Shown one piece after another: positions 26,285 through 33,974 of a stretch of 64,000 bases of DNA. The DNA is taken from positions 1 to 64,000 of the forward strand of contig DASZNF010000004.1 in assembly GCA_035551355.1 (NCBI GenBank). Direction: 5' to 3'. Position numbers and translations under genes: made by a program. Within the stretch, counting starts at the first letter, position 1, and each line of letters opens with the position of its first letter. The notes below the pieces were generated by a model. The model made no database searches. It saw only the letters and a list, made by a program, of their open reading frames with translations, and was not told where the DNA came from. This stretch comes from DATATV01 sp035551355. GTDB lineage: Bacteria > Actinomycetota > Actinomycetes > Mycobacteriales > Pseudonocardiaceae.

Positions 26285-27325
26285 TCAGTGCGCCAGTTCG
26301 GCGAGCTGCTCGACCAGCGCCACCCGGTCGCGGTGCGTGCTGCCCAGCGGGGTCACCGCCACCGTGGTCACCCCGATCTCGGCCAGCTGGGCCAGCCGCT
26401 CGGCCACGTAGCCCTTGCTGCCGACCAGCGAGGTGGCCCGCAGCAGGTCGGCGGGCACCGCGGCGGCCGCCTCCTCCTTGCGGCCGGACAGGTACAGCTC
26501 CTGGATGGTGTCGGCCGCCTCCTGGTAGCCGTAGCGGCAGGCCAGGTTGTGGTAGAAGTTCTTGCCCTTGGCGCCCATCCCGCCGATGTACAGCGCGAGC
26601 AGCGGCCGCCCGAACTCCAGCAGCGGCTCGACGTCATCGCCGATGGCCAGCGGGAAGCCCACGGTCACGTCCAGCTCGCCGAGGCTCGGGTCGCGCTTGG
26701 CCTTGCCCTCGGCCAGCGCCTCGCCCCACACCTCGTGCGCGCGGTCGGGGTGGAAGAAGATTGGCTCCCAGCTCTCCGCGAGCTCGGCGGCCAGGGCCAC
26801 GTTCTTCGGGCCGATCGCGGCCAGCATGATCGGGATGCGCTCGCGCACCGGGTGGTTGATCAGCTTGAGCGGCTTGCCGAGGCCGGTGCCGCGGTCGGCG
26901 GGCAGCGGGATCTGGTAGTGCTTGCCCTGGTGGTCGATCTTCTCCCGGCGCCACACCTGGCGGCAGATGTCGATCACCTCGCGGGTGCGGCCCAGCGGCG
27001 CGTCGTAGGGCACGCCGTGGAAGCCCTCGATCACCTGCGGCCCGGACACGCCGAGGCCCAGGGTGAACCGCCCGTCGGAGACGAAGTCCAGGCCGGCCGC
27101 GGTCATCGCGATCAGCGTCGGGGTGCGGCTGTACAGCGGCAGGATGCCCGAGGCCAGCTGCAGCCGGTCGGTGGTGGCGGCCAGGTAGCCCAGCTGGCTG
27201 ACCGCGTCGTAGGAGTACGCCTCGGGCAGTGAGACGATGTCCAGTCCGGCCGCCTCGAAGTCGCGCAGCTCGTCGGCCACGTCCTTGAATCCGCCGCTGT
27301 AGTTCAGTGCCATCCCGATCCGCAT
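26285..27325 (-). CDS. F420-dependent LLM oxidoreductase
   Basis: A 346-aa luciferase-like monooxygenase-family TIM barrel. It starts MRIGMALNYSGGF and carries DIVSLPEAYSYDAVS, LASGILPLYSRTP, GRFTLGLGVSGPQVIEG and IPIMLAAIGPKNVALAAE, the pattern I recall from mycobacterial F420-dependent LLM proteins similar to Rv3520c. It should reduce or oxidise a hydrophobic substrate with F420; the substrate is unknown. The gene converges with the encapsulin operon across the hairpin and has no operon partner. The start has no competing in-frame ATG. Confidence 0.87.
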   Translation of the reverse strand: MRIGMALNYSGGFKDVADELRDFEAAGLDIVSLPEAYSYDAVSQLGYLAATTDRLQLASGILPLYSRTPTLIAMTAAGLDFVSDGRFTLGLGVSGPQVIEGFHGVPYDAPLGRTREVIDICRQVWRREKIDHQGKHYQIPLPADRGTGLGKPLKLINHPVRERIPIMLAAIGPKNVALAAELAESWEPIFFHPDRAHEVWGEALAEGKAKRDPSLGELDVTVGFPLAIGDDVEPLLEFGRPLLALYIGGMGAKGKNFYHNLACRYGYQEAADTIQELYLSGRKEEAAAAVPADLLRATSLVGSKGYVAERLAQLAEIGVTTVAVTPLGSTHRDRVALVEQLAELAH

Positions 27326-27410
27326 TGCCGCAGCTTACCGGTCGGTAGCCCGGTCCCTCCCGGGGCGTGAGCGGGCCCACTCCCGGTGACCACAATGGAC
27401 GGACACGGCG

Positions 27411-27449
27411 CGGGCCGGGCGGTCGGCCTCCGCCGTCCCGCCCGGCCCG
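27411..27449 (-). terminator. Hairpin terminator downstream of FKBP
   Basis: Perfect 12-bp stem (CGGGCCGGGCGG and its complement) with a 15-nt loop, 27 bp beyond the FKBP stop codon on the same strand. Confidence 0.75.
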
Positions 27450-27476
27450 AAAGCATTGCCGGACAAGGAATCCCGG

Positions 27477-27851
27477 TCAGTTCACGCCCAGCAGATCCAC
27501 CACGAACACCAGGGTCTCACCCGGCTTGATCACACCGCCCGCGCCGTGCTCGCCGTAGGCCAGCTGCGGCGGGATGACCAGCCGCCTGCGGCCGCCGACC
27601 TTCATCCCGGTCACGCCCTGGTCCCATCCGGCGATGACCTGGCCGCCGCCGAGCGCGAACGCGAACGGCTCACCCCGGTTCCAGGACGCGTCGAACTCGG
27701 CGCCGGATTCGTAGGACACGCCGACGTAGTGCACGGTCACCCGCTGGCCCGGGGCGGCTTCCGGCCCATCCCCGACCGCGAGGTCCGTGACCTGCAGCGA
27801 GGTCGGCTTCGGACCCTCGGGCGCGTCGACGACGGGCTTCTCCAGAGCCAT
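27477..27851 (-). CDS. FKBP-type peptidyl-prolyl cis-trans isomerase
   Basis: A 124-aa single-domain FKBP. The core is complete: VTVHYVGVSYESGAEFD, then SWNRGEPFAFALG, GQVIAGWDQGVTGMKVGGRR, LAYGEHGAGG and FVVDLLGV. There is no signal peptide, so it is a cytoplasmic folding catalyst. The key Trp (GWDQG) and the Tyr/Phe pocket residues are present, so it should be active and bind FK506-like ligands. It is divergent from the deaminase gene, with an 11-bp inverted repeat between them. GGAGGCA lies before the ATG. Confidence 0.93.
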   Translation of the reverse strand: MALEKPVVDAPEGPKPTSLQVTDLAVGDGPEAAPGQRVTVHYVGVSYESGAEFDASWNRGEPFAFALGGGQVIAGWDQGVTGMKVGGRRRLVIPPQLAYGEHGAGGVIKPGETLVFVVDLLGVN

Positions 27852-27866
27852 GGTGCAACTGCCTCC

Positions 27867-27902
27867 TGTGGTTGACTTCTCGAACCCGGGGAGTCAACCA
27901 CA
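27867..27902. promoter_or_regulatory. Inverted repeat between FKBP and deaminase genes
   Basis: TGTGGTTGACT and its exact complement are separated by 14 bp in the 67-bp divergent region. Each arm contains a TTGACT that could be a -35 element for one direction. It may be an operator for a shared regulator or two back-to-back promoters. Confidence 0.5.
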
Positions 27903-27918
27903 CATGGAGGGCACGGGC

Positions 27919-28899
27919 ATGTTGCCTACCGCGGAACTGCACATCCACATCGAGGGCACGCTGGAGCCGGAGATGCTGGTGCGGCTGGCCGCGCGCAACG
28001 GGATCCCGTTGCCCACCACCGATGTCGCCGAGTTGCGGGCCCGGTACCGGTTCGCCGACCTGCGGTCCTTTCTCGACCTGTACTACGCCAATCTCCGCGT
28101 GTTGCGCACCGAGCAGGACTTCTACGACCTGACCGCCGCTTATCTGGTGCGGGCCAGGCAGGCCGGCGTGCGCCGGGCGGAGATCTTCTTCGACCCGCAG
28201 AGCCATCTGGCCAACGGCGTGCCGCTGGCCGCGGTGTTCGCCGGGCTGGCCGGTGCGCTGGCCGACCACCCGGACGTCTCGGCCGGCCTGATCCTGTGCT
28301 TCCTGCGCGATCTCGGCCCCGAAGCGGCCGAGCGACTGCTGCGGGACGCGCTGCCGTTCCGCGACCAGTTCATCGGCATCGGCCTGGATTCGGCCGAGGT
28401 CGGCTACCCGCCCGAACTGTTCGCCGAGGTCTACCGGATCGCCGCGGCCGAGGGGCTGCACCGGGTGGCGCACGCGGGGGAGGAGGGCGGCCCGGACTAC
28501 GTGTGGCAGGCGCTGGACATTCTCGGGGTGAGCCGGATCGACCACGGGGTGCGGTCCATCGAGGACCCGGCGCTGGTGCGGCGGCTGGCCGGACAACGCG
28601 TTCCGCTCACCGTGTGCCCACTGTCCAATGTGGCGCTGAAGGTGACGCCGGAGCTGTCCGCGCACCCGTTGCCGTCGATGCTGGCGAACAATCTTCTGGT
28701 TTGTGTGAACAGTGACGATCCGGCCTATTTCGGCGGTTATGTGGACGACAACTTCGTTGCCATACAACGAGAACTCGGCCTGGACAACAGCCAACTGGGT
28801 ATTCTCGCGCGCAATTCTTTCGAGGCCTGTTTCGCGCCTGCGGCCGATCGGGTGCGCTGGCAGGCCGAAGTGGACGCCAGCCTCACCGAGAGTAGTTGA
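27919..28899 (+). CDS. Adenine/adenosine deaminase
   Basis: A 326-aa metal-dependent purine deaminase. Visible active-site parts are HIHIEG (N-terminal HxH metal ligands), HAGEEGG (metal His and proton-shuttle Glu), SRIDHGV, CPLSNVALKV and the terminal NSDDPAYFGGY (metal Asp pair). SNVALKV and DDPAYFGGY are closer to Aah1-type adenine deaminases than to E. coli Add, so adenine to hypoxanthine is the likelier reaction. The ATG at 27919 is chosen because GGAGGG sits 7 bp upstream; an ATG at 27904 would have no such site. It acts in purine salvage and is divergent from the FKBP gene. Confidence 0.9.
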   Translation: MLPTAELHIHIEGTLEPEMLVRLAARNGIPLPTTDVAELRARYRFADLRSFLDLYYANLRVLRTEQDFYDLTAAYLVRARQAGVRRAEIFFDPQSHLANGVPLAAVFAGLAGALADHPDVSAGLILCFLRDLGPEAAERLLRDALPFRDQFIGIGLDSAEVGYPPELFAEVYRIAAAEGLHRVAHAGEEGGPDYVWQALDILGVSRIDHGVRSIEDPALVRRLAGQRVPLTVCPLSNVALKVTPELSAHPLPSMLANNLLVCVNSDDPAYFGGYVDDNFVAIQRELGLDNSQLGILARNSFEACFAPAADRVRWQAEVDASLTESS

Positions 28900-29017
28900 C
28901 ACTCGAATTTCGCATTGTTGAATATCACCCGCCCGTGAGCAATGTCGCGGTGCTACCGTCCAGCCGAGACGGTGTGCGCAGCAGGGCGCTCGCCGGGGGA
29001 ATCGACGCGGAGTCCTG

Positions 29018-30415
29018 ATGCGTTCTGTACGGCTTGCCCTGTTCGCCGTGTTCGGCGCGGCCACCGTGGCCGCCTCCGGCATCGTCGCCAACGCGGCCGG
29101 CGCCGCGCTTTCGCCCGATCTGGTGCACATCTCCCCCGGCGTCAAACACGTCGGCGAGGCATCGGCCGCGCCGCTTTCCACCGCGCAGTGCGAGGCCCAG
29201 TACAAGATCGCCTGCTACGGCGCGGCCCAGATCCAGCGGGCCTACGATCTGCCCGCCCTCTACGCGGACGGCACCGAGGGCGCCGGCCAGACCATCGCCA
29301 TCGTGGATTCGTTCGGATCGCCCACGGTGCAACAGGATCTGGCCACCTTCGATCACGCCTACGGTCTGCCCACGCCGAAGCTCTCGGTGATCCAGCCGGC
29401 CGGCGCGGTGCCGCCGTGGGACCCGAACAACAGCGACATGGTCGGCTGGGCCGGGGAGACCACGCTGGACGTGGAGTGGGCGCACACCATCGCACCCAGG
29501 GCGAACATCCTGCTGGTGGAAACCCCGGTGTCGGAAACCGAAGGCACCACCGGGTTCCCGGAGATCGTCACCGCCGAGAAGTACGTGATCGACCACCACC
29601 TGGCCTCGGTGATCAGCCAGAGCTTCAGCGCCAGCGAGCCCAGCTTCCCCAGCGTGCAGTCGCTGATGGAGCTGCGCGGCGCGTACCTGGACGCCTACCA
29701 GCACCACATCACCGTGCTCACCGCCTCCGGTGACGACGGCGCGGCCGACGTGGGCAGCGACGGCACCAACCTCGCGCTCACCCCGACGACGTCGTGGCCG
29801 GACAGCGACCCGCTGATCACCGGCGTCGGTGGCACCCAGTTGCACCTGAGCGCCGGCGGTCGGCACACCGCGCCGGACAACGTCTGGAACGACACCTACG
29901 ACAAGAACACCCAGGAGTACATCTACGGGAACGACGGCCCCAACCCGCTGGCCGGCGGCGGTGGCGAGTCGCAGGTGTTCAACCGGCCCGCCTACCAGGA
30001 CGGCGTGATCGGGACGGTGGGCGAACACCGGGGCGTGCCGGACATCTCGATGAGCGGCGCCTGCAACGGCGCGGTGAACGTGTACCAGAGCTTCTCCGGC
30101 CAGCCCGCCGGCTGGTACCCGACCTGCGGCACCAGCGAGGCGACCCCGCTGTTCTCCGGCATCGTGGCGCTCACCGCCCAGGCGGCCGGGCATCCGGTCG
30201 GGCTGATCAACCCGGCGCTGTACCTGATGTCGGCCGCGCACTCGCCCGGCATCGTGGATGTCACCAGCGGCGACAACACCGTGTCGTTCACCCAGGGCGG
30301 CGCCCAGCACACGGTCACCGGCTACGACGCCGGGCTGGGCTACGACCTGGCGTCCGGGGTGGGCACGGTGGACGCGGCCTGGTTCGTGCCACAACTGGCC
30401 GAGATGAGCCACTGA
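29018..30415 (+). CDS. Secreted sedolisin-type (S53) serine-carboxyl peptidase
   Basis: A 465-aa exported protease. The signal peptide (VRLALFAVFGAATVAASGI) is cut near residue 27. The S53 triad is complete: Glu147 and Asp151 in GETTLDVEW (the usual four-residue spacing) and Ser373 in CGTSEATP. SASGDDGA supplies the region of the oxyanion Asp. The C-terminal GYDAGLGYDLASGVGTVD is the calcium-site segment of sedolisins. It lacks the long activation propeptide of canonical members, having only about 45 residues between signal and catalytic domain. It probably degrades extracellular protein at acid pH. GCGGAG precedes the ATG. Confidence 0.92.
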   Translation: MRSVRLALFAVFGAATVAASGIVANAAGAALSPDLVHISPGVKHVGEASAAPLSTAQCEAQYKIACYGAAQIQRAYDLPALYADGTEGAGQTIAIVDSFGSPTVQQDLATFDHAYGLPTPKLSVIQPAGAVPPWDPNNSDMVGWAGETTLDVEWAHTIAPRANILLVETPVSETEGTTGFPEIVTAEKYVIDHHLASVISQSFSASEPSFPSVQSLMELRGAYLDAYQHHITVLTASGDDGAADVGSDGTNLALTPTTSWPDSDPLITGVGGTQLHLSAGGRHTAPDNVWNDTYDKNTQEYIYGNDGPNPLAGGGGESQVFNRPAYQDGVIGTVGEHRGVPDISMSGACNGAVNVYQSFSGQPAGWYPTCGTSEATPLFSGIVALTAQAAGHPVGLINPALYLMSAAHSPGIVDVTSGDNTVSFTQGGAQHTVTGYDAGLGYDLASGVGTVDAAWFVPQLAEMSH

Positions 30416-30458
30416 GCGTCGCCGGGATCGGCGCGGTGACCACCGGTAGCCTGCGAGC

Positions 30459-31217
30459 ATGCCCACCGCTGTGATCACCGGCGCCAGCTCGGGAATCGGC
30501 GCGGCCTTCGCCCGCCGCCTCGCCGCCACCGGCGCCGATCTGGTGCTGCTGGCCCGGGACGAGGCCCGGCTGACCGCGAACGCCGAGCAGTTGCGCGCCA
30601 AACACGGGGTACAGGTCGAGGTGCTGGTCGCGGACCTGGCCACCGAGGAGGGCATCGCCGCGGCCGAGCGGCGGGTCGCGCACGGGGTGGACCTGGTGGT
30701 GAACAACGCGGGCTTCGGCCAGCGCGGCACCTTCCTGGACACCCCGGTGGCCGAGGAGGTGGCCATGCTGCGGGTGCACTGCGAGGCGGTGCTGCGGCTG
30801 ACCCACGCGGCGCTGCCGGACATGGTGGCCCGCGGCGGGGGCGGGGTGATCAACGTGTCCAGCGTGGCCGCGTTCTTCTCCCGGGGCAGTTATGCCGCGA
30901 CCAAGGCGTGGGTGCTCAGCTTCAGCGAGAGTGTGGCGCACGACGTGGCGGGCAACGGGGTGCGGGTGATGGCGCTGTGCCCGGGCTGGGTGCGCACCGA
31001 GTTCCACCAACGGTCCAATATGGACACCAGCGGGATTCCCGGATTCATGTGGCTGGACGCGGACAAACTCGTCAGCGCGGGCCTGCGTGACTATGCCCGC
31101 GGCCGCTCGTGCAGCGTGCCGGACGCGCGGTACAAGGTGGTGACCGGGGCGAGCCGACTGATCCCGCGCCGGTTGTCCAGCGCCCTGTCCGCCCGAGTGG
31201 GCCGCCGCTACGAATAA
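30459..31217 (+). CDS. Short-chain dehydrogenase/reductase (SDR)
   Basis: A 252-aa SDR with TGASSGIG (cofactor loop), VNNAGFG, catalytic Ser in NVSSVAAFF and Tyr-Lys in YAATKAW. ARDEARL after beta2 suggests NADP(H). It resembles the DltE/YqjQ-like group of broad oxidoreductases, and CPGWVRTEF is typical of it. The substrate is unknown. It is 43 bp from the protease gene but unlikely to be functionally linked. It ends at a very strong hairpin. Confidence 0.9.
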   Translation: MPTAVITGASSGIGAAFARRLAATGADLVLLARDEARLTANAEQLRAKHGVQVEVLVADLATEEGIAAAERRVAHGVDLVVNNAGFGQRGTFLDTPVAEEVAMLRVHCEAVLRLTHAALPDMVARGGGGVINVSSVAAFFSRGSYAATKAWVLSFSESVAHDVAGNGVRVMALCPGWVRTEFHQRSNMDTSGIPGFMWLDADKLVSAGLRDYARGRSCSVPDARYKVVTGASRLIPRRLSSALSARVGRRYE

Positions 31218-31232
31218 CCTCCCAGGACACGG

Positions 31233-31275
31233 CATCCGGGTGGCCACCCCGGGTCGTGGGGTGGCCACCCGGATG
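31233..31275. terminator. 18-bp perfect-stem bidirectional terminator
   Basis: The arms CATCCGGGTGGCCACCCC and its exact complement have a 7-nt loop, between the SDR stop and the HesB stop. Each arm also contains the palindrome GGGTGGCCACCC, so a cruciform or dimeric structure is possible. Confidence 0.85.
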
Positions 31276-31392
31276 AGCAGGCCGGACCGCCGGCGGCGTG
31301 GCCGTCCAGCCGGGCCGAGTCAGGTGGGCGCGTCACCGCAAATGGCTTCCCCGCCGCCGAGGAAGCCGATGCGCGCCCGGTTCTGCCGCTGC

Positions 31393-31707
31393 TCAGGTCG
31401 CCTCGGGGCCCTCGGCGCGCACCGTGAACTGGGTGTCGCCCTCGACAGTCGCCTTCGCGTCGAGCACCTTGTCCTCGAGGAACTGTGCCGCAGGCTGGTC
31501 CAGGAACACCCGGGCGCCGGTGGAGTCCTCGGTCACCACCTGGTCCTCGGATTCGGCCAGTGGGGCCACGGTGACATCCATCGTCTGACGGCCCAGATCG
31601 TCCTGCTGGTCCAGAGTCTGGATACGCAGCCCTCCGGAGTCATTCACGCCCTGCTGGGAAGTCAGCGAGGTGATGGCGATGCCGGCGTCGTGCGTGATCG
31701 TCAGCAT
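31393..31707 (-). CDS. HesB/IscA-like protein lacking cysteines
   Basis: A 104-aa protein with the fold signature of A-type Fe-S carriers (MLTITHDAGIAITSLTS, GGLRIQTLDQQ, FLDQPAAQFLEDKVLDA). Not one cysteine is present, so the three ligands of true HesB/IscA proteins (C...CGC) are gone and it cannot carry a cluster the normal way. Such degenerate members occur in actinobacteria, but their role is unknown. The strong AAGGAG site 7 bp before ATG suggests high expression. It is divergent from the DUF3040 gene, which has a stress-type promoter. Confidence 0.8.
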   Translation of the reverse strand: MLTITHDAGIAITSLTSQQGVNDSGGLRIQTLDQQDDLGRQTMDVTVAPLAESEDQVVTEDSTGARVFLDQPAAQFLEDKVLDAKATVEGDTQFTVRAEGPEAT

Positions 31708-31807
31708 GTGTTAGCTCCTTGCCGTTGTGGGTGGGTCCCATGGGGCCTTCCACACACTGTCCGGGGATAAACACGCTGACCCGTTCGAGCTAACGGCGAG
31801 ATGCCGC

Positions 31808-31833
31808 GTTTGCCCGTTGACCAGGCGGGGTAG
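31808..31833 (+). promoter_or_regulatory. SigB/SigF-type promoter of the DUF3040 gene
   Basis: GTTT, 16 bp, GGGTAG: a close match to the GNNT-N14-16-GGGTA consensus of actinobacterial general-stress sigma factors. It ends 47 bp before the DUF3040 start. Confidence 0.65.
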
Positions 31834-31880
31834 CTCTCAACATCGACGTCAATCGCCCGGTCAAGGAAGGGTTCGTCGCC

Positions 31881-32201
31881 ATGGCTCTGTCCTCGCGTGA
31901 CCAACAGCACCTGGCCCAGATCGAAGCCGAGTTGTCCATGGACGGCCGGTTGGTCCAACTTGCCGGTTATGTCGGGAAACGGGCGGCTCGGTGGCGTTGG
32001 CTGGGTGCGGCCGCGCTGCTGTGGTTCGGCCTGCCGCTCGCGGTCGGGGCGACCGGCGGCCTGATCACCGCGGCGGTGCTGGGCGTCCCGGTGGCCATCA
32101 TCGTGCTGGCGCCGGTGCTGGCCCTGCTGTGGCCGCTGCTCGGGGTCTTCGCGGTCCGCCGCTGGCGCCGCCGTCCCCGCCCGCAGTTGGGTGCGGTCTG
32201 A
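31881..32201 (+). CDS. DUF3040-like small membrane protein
   Basis: A 106-aa protein beginning MALSSRDQQHLAQIEAEL, the amphipathic N-terminal helix of DUF3040 proteins. Two hydrophobic helices follow (about 40-65 and 68-92), then a basic RRWRRRPRP tail. It lies in the cytoplasmic membrane with both ends probably inside. Function unknown. It has a good ribosome-binding site (AAGGAAGG) and a SigB-like promoter, so it is likely stress-induced. Its stop is 5 bp from the stop of the convergent MgtC gene. Confidence 0.75.
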   Translation: MALSSRDQQHLAQIEAELSMDGRLVQLAGYVGKRAARWRWLGAAALLWFGLPLAVGATGGLITAAVLGVPVAIIVLAPVLALLWPLLGVFAVRRWRRRPRPQLGAV

Positions 32202-32206
32202 CCGCG

Positions 32207-32926
32207 CTACTCCTCGCCCTCCTCGGCCCCGACCGAGCGCACACCGTCCACTTCGGACAGTAGCGAGATCAGCTCGTGGACCGGCGGCCTGCCGGAAACC
32301 CGCAACAGCAAGGCGATGCTGGTGGTCTCGTCCTCCTCCACGTGCGGTTCGGTGTCCACCTCCAGCACCGAGAACCCGAGCTGGGTGCTGGCCCGCAGGA
32401 TCTCCCGCAGCACCCCGCGCCCGTCCAGATAGCGCAGCCGCAAGGAAGCCGACGGGGCCTGGCCCCGGCCGGCCAGCTTCATCAACTGCGGATATCCGTA
32501 CAGCACAAGGAAATGCGCCACGGTGACCGCAACCGCCAGCAGCGGCAGGCCCGCGCCGCAGGCCATGCCGATGGCCGCGGTCACCCACACCACCGCTGCC
32601 GTGGTCAGCCCGCGCACCACGTCCCGGCGCACGAAGATCAGCCCGCCGCCGACGAAACCGATGCCGGACACGATCTGCGCGGCCACCCGGGACGGGTCGA
32701 ACGACACCCCGCCCGCACCGAGCAGATCGGTGAAGCCGTACTTGCTGACCAGCATGAACAGCGCCGAACCCAGGCCCACCAGGGTGTGCGTGCGCAGACC
32801 GGCGGCCTTCTGCTTCAGCTCCCGTTCCAGGCCGATCAGGCTGGACAACACCAGAGCGGTGAACAGTTCCCACAGCTGCACCCAGCCCTGGCCGGCCGGT
32901 TCGCCGAGAATCCCGACGCTGGTCAT
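32207..32926 (-). CDS. MgtC/SapB-family membrane protein
   Basis: A 239-aa protein. Residues about 15-145 are the MgtC membrane domain with the signature SSLIGLERELKQKAAGLRTHTLVGLGSALF and GIGFVGGGLIF. The C-terminal 80 residues form an ACT-like cytoplasmic domain (LREILRASTQLGFSVLEVD, ELISLLSEVDGVRSV). MgtC proteins help growth at low Mg2+ or acid pH and inhibit F-type ATPase in pathogens; they are not Mg2+ transporters themselves. No Mg2+ leader element is visible upstream. It is adjacent to, but not clearly in an operon with, the MEDS-HATPase gene. Confidence 0.9.
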   Translation of the reverse strand: MTSVGILGEPAGQGWVQLWELFTALVLSSLIGLERELKQKAAGLRTHTLVGLGSALFMLVSKYGFTDLLGAGGVSFDPSRVAAQIVSGIGFVGGGLIFVRRDVVRGLTTAAVVWVTAAIGMACGAGLPLLAVAVTVAHFLVLYGYPQLMKLAGRGQAPSASLRLRYLDGRGVLREILRASTQLGFSVLEVDTEPHVEEDETTSIALLLRVSGRPPVHELISLLSEVDGVRSVGAEEGEE

Positions 32927-32999
32927 GCCCGCACCTCGCGGCCGCCCGCGCCGATCATGGTCGTCTCCACCCGGTCAGTATTCCCCGCCGGGACCGCGG

Positions 33000-33974
33000 T
33001 TACTCGGCTGACCGGCGGAAATACACGCGAAAAGTAGTGGTCGTCGCGGTGGTGTGGGTGCGCACCAGATCGGCCATCTCGTTGACCAGTAACAGCCCGA
33101 ATCCGCGCCGCTGACCCGGCCGGGCCGGAATCCGCCCGGCCAGCGGATCGGCCAGCGCGCCGTGGTCGTGGGTCTCGCACACCAGGTGCTCGCCGGTGTC
33201 CCACACCCGCAGCCTGCTGGTCCCGCCGCCGTGCTCCACCCCGTTGGTGACCAGCTCGGTGACCACCAGGGCCAGATCGCCCAGCCGCGCCCGGGACAGC
33301 CCCAGCTCCGCACCGAGACCGGTGGCCAGCCGCCGGGCCAGCCGGATGGTCTCCAGCTCGACCAGCTGTTCCCGGTATCCGGCGGGCGGGTCGCCCAGCG
33401 AGATGTTGGCCTGGGCCAGGACAGCGTCCGGCGCGTAGCCGGGGGAGGGGGCCGGCCGGCCGCCCAGTTCGGGGCCGGACAACAGCGGATGGGTGGCCCC
33501 GGCGTCGGCCAGCGCGGTCGCGTCCAGGCCGGCCGCGTCGTAGGGGCACAGGATGCTCGCGGGCAGTCCGTCGAACGCGTGGTTGATCAGCGCCTCGTGC
33601 TGCACACAGGCCGGGTACTCCTCGGCCGAGCGCCCCGGCCACACCGGTTCGCCCACCATCCGCACCCGGCGTCCGCCGTGCTCCTCGGCGAAACCCAGCA
33701 GCACCCGGGGCAGGATCCGGCCGGGATTGCGCCCGGCCTCGCTCATGTCCAGCCAGCGCACCGCGGTGTGTCCGGCGCCGAGGCGTTCACGCAGCGCGTC
33801 GTGCCGGTCGCCGGGCACCGCCACCAGCAGCGGCTCGTCGCGGTCCAGCCCGGCGCGCAAGAAGTCCGTCACCCCGGCCAGGTAGTCGGGCCGGGTGCCG
33901 TAGAGCAGACCGAGATGCGCGAACTGCCGGTCGGGCTGGCTGCCCCGTACGGCGGTTCGCGCTGGTGCGGTCAT
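33000..33974 (-). CDS. MEDS-domain anti-sigma-type histidine kinase-like ATPase
   Basis: A 324-aa protein. Residues about 10-165 are a MEDS (DcmR-like sensory) domain (HLGLLYGTRPDYLAGVTDFLRAGL; CPYDAAGLD at its end). Residues about 210-320 are a GHKL ATPase with N-box ELVTNGVEHGG and a G-box in RGFGLLLVNEMADLV. There is no phosphoacceptor His, so it probably acts like RsbW-type serine kinases or anti-sigma factors rather than as a two-component kinase. Its ATG overlaps the stop of the ANTAR-STAS gene by 4 nt, making that protein the natural partner. The MEDS domain is thought to sense small organic ligands. Confidence 0.85.
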   Translation of the reverse strand: MTAPARTAVRGSQPDRQFAHLGLLYGTRPDYLAGVTDFLRAGLDRDEPLLVAVPGDRHDALRERLGAGHTAVRWLDMSEAGRNPGRILPRVLLGFAEEHGGRRVRMVGEPVWPGRSAEEYPACVQHEALINHAFDGLPASILCPYDAAGLDATALADAGATHPLLSGPELGGRPAPSPGYAPDAVLAQANISLGDPPAGYREQLVELETIRLARRLATGLGAELGLSRARLGDLALVVTELVTNGVEHGGGTSRLRVWDTGEHLVCETHDHGALADPLAGRIPARPGQRRGFGLLLVNEMADLVRTHTTATTTTFRVYFRRSAE

